Assembly (NCBI GenBank): GCA_019418195.1
Contig: DYCJ01000087.1
Span: 834 to 9,071 of the forward strand
DNA: 8,238 bases
Origin: Clostridiales bacterium
Lineage (GTDB): Bacteria > Bacillota > Clostridia > Lachnospirales > Lachnospiraceae
Reading direction: 5' to 3'
Below are positions 5,722 through 8,238 of this stretch, one piece after another. A program made the position numbers and the translations under genes. Below the pieces are notes generated by a model. That model had not been told where the DNA came from and ran no database searches. It saw nothing but the letters and a program-made list of their open reading frames with translations. Each line of letters begins with the position of its first letter. Within the stretch, counting starts at the first letter, position 1.

Positions 5722-7623
5722 ATGAAGATCACATTAAAAGACGGTTCATTCAAAGAGTATCAGGAACCAAAGAGCGTGTATGAAATTGCTGTTGATATCA
5801 GTGAAGGACTTGCCAGGGTTGCCACATCCGGTGAGGTTGACGGTGAGATCGTCGATTTGAGGACAGTGATCGACCAAGACTGCGAGCTCAGTATCCTGAC
5901 ATTTAACGATGAAAAAGGAAAAGGAGCGTTCCGGCATACGGCATCTCATATTATGGCGCAGGCGATCAAACGCCTGTATCCTGAGACAAAGCTTGCTATC
6001 GGACCGTCCATCGCAGACGGATTCTACTATGATGTAGACAGAGAGACTCCGTTTACAACAGAGGATCTGGAGAAGATTGAGGCGGAGATGAAGAAGATCG
6101 TCAAGGAGAACCTTGAGATTAAACAGTATACGATGCCGAGAAATGAGGCACTCGAATACTTTAAAGAGAAAGATGAGCCTTACAAAGTAGAGCTGATCGA
6201 GGATCTGCCGGATGGCGAGATCATCAGTTTTTATTCCCAGGGAGAGTTTACAGATCTCTGTGCAGGCCCGCACCTTATGACTACCAAGCCGGTAAAAGCC
6301 TTCAAGCTGACAAGCCTTGCAGGAGCATACTGGAGAGGCGATGAGCACAATAAGATGCTGCAGAGGATCTATGGTACTGCGTTCCCGAAGAAAGCGGAAC
6401 TGGAAGAGTATTTGACCATGATCGAAGAGGCGAAGAAGCGTGACCACAGAAAACTCGGCAAAGAGCTGGGACTGTTCATGATGCGCGAGGAGGGACCCGG
6501 ATTCCCGTTCTTCCTGCCAAACGGTATGGTTCTTAAGAACACACTGCTCGACTACTGGAGAGAGATCCACCGCAAGGCCGGATACGTGGAGATCAGCACG
6601 CCGATCATGCTGAGCCGTCATCTGTGGGAAACTTCCGGGCACTGGGATCACTATAAAGAAAATATGTATACAACAGTGATCGATGAGGTGGATTTTGCCA
6701 TCAAGCCGATGAACTGTCCGGGCGGTATCCTTGTATATGAGTCAGAACCGCGTTCCTATCGTGATCTTCCGATCCGTATGGGTGAGCTCGGTCTGGTGCA
6801 CCGCCATGAGAAATCCGGACAGCTCCACGGACTGATGCGCGTGCGCTGCTTTACACAGGATGATGCGCATATCTTCATGACTCCGGAGCAGATCAAGGAC
6901 GAGATCAAAGGAGTTGTAAAACTGATCGACGAAGTATACAGCCTGTTTGGCTTTAAGTACCACGTAGAGCTTTCCACCCGTCCGGAGGACAGCATGGGAA
7001 GCGATGAAGACTGGGAGATGGCAACAGACGCCCTCAGGGCTGCCCTTGATGATATCGGACTCTCTTATGTCGTAAATGAAGGGGACGGTGCGTTCTACGG
7101 ACCGAAGATCGACTTCCATCTGGAGGATTCCATTGGAAGAACATGGCAGTGCGGTACGATCCAGCTCGACTTCCAGCTCCCGCTGCGGTTTGATCTGGAA
7201 TATACAGGTGCAGACGGTGAAAAGCACAGACCGATCATGATCCATCGAGTTGTATTCGGGTCTATCGAGCGCTTTATCGGTATCCTGATCGAGCACTTCG
7301 CAGGCGCGTTCCCGACATGGCTTGCACCGGTACAGGTGAAAGTCCTGCCAATCTCCGACAAACATATGGAGTACGGTACAAAAGTCCTGAACGAACTGCA
7401 GGCAGCAGGCATCCGCGCCGAGATCGATACCCGCGCCGAAAAGATCGGCTACAAGATCCGTGAGGCACAGATGAAGAAAATCCCGTATATGCTCGTCGTC
7501 GGTGCGAAAGAAGAGGAAGAAGAAAAAGTATCCGTCAGAAGCAGGGCAAACGGAGATGAGGGCCAGTGCGGACTCGGAGAGTTTGTAGAGAAGATCAAAG
7601 AAGAAATTGATCTGAAGAAATAA
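5722..7623 (+). CDS. thrS: Threonyl-tRNA synthetase
   Basis: Charges tRNA-Thr with threonine in the cytoplasm; 633 residues, the usual full length. Domain order: TGS domain (~1-62); editing domain (~65-225) with HTASH (His72, His76) and CAGPH (Cys180, His184), the residues that clear Ser-tRNA-Thr; class II catalytic core (~240-535) with zinc ligands Cys332 (NCPGG), His383 (DDAHIF) and His508 (MIHR), the motif 2 region around VHRHEKSG, and motif 3 in GSIERFIGILIEHFAGAFP; and a C-terminal anticodon-binding domain (~536-633). All key residues are intact. The ATG at 5722 is preceded by AGAGG (5713-5717), with AAAGGA at 5707-5712 as an alternative. It stands alone behind its own promoter and a threonine T-box, whose ACC specifier independently supports the assignment. 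No clean terminator follows immediately. Confidence 0.98.
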   Translation: MKITLKDGSFKEYQEPKSVYEIAVDISEGLARVATSGEVDGEIVDLRTVIDQDCELSILTFNDEKGKGAFRHTASHIMAQAIKRLYPETKLAIGPSIADGFYYDVDRETPFTTEDLEKIEAEMKKIVKENLEIKQYTMPRNEALEYFKEKDEPYKVELIEDLPDGEIISFYSQGEFTDLCAGPHLMTTKPVKAFKLTSLAGAYWRGDEHNKMLQRIYGTAFPKKAELEEYLTMIEEAKKRDHRKLGKELGLFMMREEGPGFPFFLPNGMVLKNTLLDYWREIHRKAGYVEISTPIMLSRHLWETSGHWDHYKENMYTTVIDEVDFAIKPMNCPGGILVYESEPRSYRDLPIRMGELGLVHRHEKSGQLHGLMRVRCFTQDDAHIFMTPEQIKDEIKGVVKLIDEVYSLFGFKYHVELSTRPEDSMGSDEDWEMATDALRAALDDIGLSYVVNEGDGAFYGPKIDFHLEDSIGRTWQCGTIQLDFQLPLRFDLEYTGADGEKHRPIMIHRVVFGSIERFIGILIEHFAGAFPTWLAPVQVKVLPISDKHMEYGTKVLNELQAAGIRAEIDTRAEKIGYKIREAQMKKIPYMLVVGAKEEEEEKVSVRSRANGDEGQCGLGEFVEKIKEEIDLKK

Positions 7624-7645
7624 AATTCCGTATTTATCGGACTGA

Positions 7646-7774
7646 ATGCCAATGATATAAGGTCCGAAAAAGGACGGAGATGAGGCATGGAAATACTTTT
7701 TTGAGAGGACCGGCATATGCTTCAGGCTCCGCTATGTAATTCGGGAAAAATTAAAGGTTCCGAAAGATGATTAA
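7646..7774 (+). pseudogene. Coding-like remnant in the left arm of the fold-back
   Basis: From ATG 7646 the frame meets TAA at 7658-7660 and is then open for 37 codons (7661-7771) to TAA 7772-7774, including DEAWKYFFERTG. It lacks a ribosome binding site and a usable start. Over its first 14 codons it aligns codon for codon, without gaps, to the oppositely oriented frame in the right arm (shared GAC-x-x-GAG-GCA pattern), then continues in the same frame for a few codons before indels. It is read as a decayed copy of the same short coding end. No family is recognised. Confidence 0.3.
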
Positions 7775-7779
7775 ATACA

Positions 7780-7832
7780 AAGCCTGAAAATGGAGAACTC
7801 GGCTTCGCCTCAAACACTCCATTTTCAGGCTT
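7780..7832 (-). terminator. 16-bp perfect stem at the fold-back centre, candidate minus-strand terminator
   Basis: AAGCCTGAAAATGGAG (7780-7795) pairs perfectly with CTCCATTTTCAGGCTT (7817-7832); the 21-nt loop contains a small GGC-TTC-GCC hairpin. On the minus strand the stem is followed by TTGTATTTAA, a plausible U-rich tail lying just after the minus-strand frame that stops at 7870. On the plus strand the next bases are AACATCAT, so termination of thrS transcripts here would be weak. Confidence 0.5.
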
Positions 7833-7869
7833 AACATCATCTTCCGGAGCCTTAACTTTTTCCGTCGAA

Positions 7870-7965
7870 TTACTCCGAAGTCGCCTTCCTCACATACCGG
7901 TCATCTCTTTTTAAGTATTCCTCTGCCTCACCTCTGTCCGTTTTCTGCTTTATCAGATTCGGCAG
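7870..7965 (-). pseudogene. Coding-like remnant in the right arm, minus strand
   Basis: On the minus strand a frame is open from CTG (7963-7965), directly after a TGA, to TAA at 7870-7872: 31 codons ending AEEYLKRDDRYVRKATSE. The composition is protein-like (charged and helical) but there is no ATG, GTG or TTG start and no ribosome binding site. It is followed, in its own direction, by the perfect stem at 7780-7832. This resembles the C-terminal end plus terminator of a small gene whose front part has been lost. The function is not recognised. Confidence 0.35.
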
Positions 7966-7998
7966 TCACTCCGCCAAAACTGAAAATCAAAGCAACCA

Positions 7999-8048
7999 GT
8001 TGAAATGGGAACGGAGTCGATAAAGTTCACCCTTTCAACCAGTTTTTT
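7999..8048 (+). terminator. Intrinsic terminator, plus strand
   Basis: GTTGAAA-T-GGG (7999-8009, one bulged T at 8006) pairs with CCCTTTCAAC (8030-8039), and the inner AAC/GTT can add pairs. After AG at 8041-8042 comes a six-T run (8043-8048). This is the best plus-strand terminator downstream of thrS. If it ends the thrS message, the 3' untranslated region is about 425 nt and includes the whole fold-back. It could instead belong to a lost gene. Confidence 0.7.
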
Positions 8049-8238
8049 GTAAATTCAGTGATTGTTGGAGAGGCGTTTCCGATTGAGAAAACGCAGAAAA
8101 TCAAACGGATACAGCCTATATGATGCACCTTTCGGATCAGGCGGGATTGTAATGCGGACGGTGACTGTGTAAGGTCGTTAGACAAAGTTAAAGCCTGTGA
8201 TGTGGCGTTAATCAAGCAAATGAAGTTGTCTGAGTGAA
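8049..8238. other. No convincing gene at the window end
   Basis: Only short frames are present. On the plus strand these are 8062-8172 (TTG start, 36 codons, including YDAPFGSGGIVMRTV) and 8124-8237 (37 codons, no start, ending ALIKQMKLSE before TGA 8235-8237). They overlap in different frames, lack ribosome binding sites, and are not recognised. The stretch may be decayed coding sequence or plain intergenic DNA. A weak inverted match between TTAGACAA (8179-8186) and TTGTCTGA (8226-8233) is probably chance. Confidence 0.4.

Larger units (their letters stand above)
7638..7973. repeat. Long imperfect inverted repeat (fold-back element) downstream of thrS
   Basis: The left arm (7638-7795) is the inverted, diverged counterpart of the right arm (7817-7973), separated by a 21-nt loop (7796-7816). 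The innermost 16 bp match perfectly (AAGCCTGAAAATGGAG at 7780-7795). Outward, shared blocks include the GATGATT area, the GGAAAAA and TAATTCG blocks, GACCGG, AATACTT, TGAGGCA, and CGGA-TGA-TGCC near the tips. By eye, identity is roughly 65-75% with several small indels. Transcribed RNA from either strand could fold into a hairpin over 300 nt long. No transposase, clear target duplication or known element name is recognised. Candidates are a MITE, an inverted duplication, or a structured RNA. The arms also look coding-derived (separate entries). Confidence 0.82.

Noticed and set aside
7637..7667. TCGGAC/GTCCGA local stem as a thrS terminator
   Set aside because: The stem is only 6 bp with a 19-nt loop and no T-run follows; these bases are better explained as part of the long fold-back.
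6742..7716. Minus-strand open frames of 324 codons (6742-7716) and 301 codons (5746-6651) across thrS
   Set aside because: Both are antisense to a full-length, fully conserved thrS. The products show no recognisable domains and there are no credible ribosome binding sites.
8027..8215. Minus-strand 62-codon frame near the window end
   Set aside because: It overlaps the terminator hairpin at 7999-8048, has no clear ribosome binding site and no recognisable protein features.

Overview
The window looks like a chromosomal segment from a low-to-mid GC Firmicute, most likely a Lachnospiraceae-type gut Clostridium. The basis is strong AGGAGG-like ribosome binding sites, a T-box leader in front of a tRNA synthetase gene, and intracellular glucan hydrolases of the types common in that group. 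The family assignment is inference from gene content and style, not a species identification.

Positions 1-5011 hold three same-strand genes with 47 and 31 bp gaps, most simply one operon: the 3' part of a GH133 glycogen debranching enzyme (amylo-alpha-1,6-glucosidase), a GH13_20-type maltodextrin hydrolase (neopullulanase / cyclomaltodextrinase / maltogenic amylase group), and a GH13_31-type alpha-1,6-glucosidase resembling dextran glucosidase or oligo-1,6-glucosidase. The two complete enzymes lack signal peptides, so the set would work in the cytoplasm on glycogen or imported maltodextrins: branch removal, cleavage of alpha-1,4 chains, then hydrolysis of residual isomalto-oligosaccharides to glucose.

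Positions 5012-5721 are non-coding apart from a possible frameshifted remnant of a small gene. They contain a hairpin behind the glucan operon, a near-consensus sigma-A promoter (TTGACA, 18 nt, TAGAAT), and a threonine T-box leader (specifier ACC, T-box motif at 5482-5495). The T-box terminator is interrupted. Its two complementary strands lie about 140 nt apart, and the intervening 132 nt is bounded by a 6-nt direct repeat CCTGTG. Removing one repeat copy plus the 132 nt restores a compact textbook terminator. The intervening DNA carries its own terminator-like hairpin and a second hairpin.

Positions 5722-7623 encode a complete threonyl-tRNA synthetase (thrS) with TGS, editing, zinc-dependent catalytic and anticodon-binding domains.

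Positions 7624-8238 have no convincing gene. They hold a roughly 336-bp imperfect fold-back element (7638-7973) whose arms look like two diverged, tail-to-tail copies of one short coding end followed by a shared 16-bp perfect stem. After it come a clear intrinsic terminator at 7999-8048 and about 190 bp of featureless or decayed DNA.
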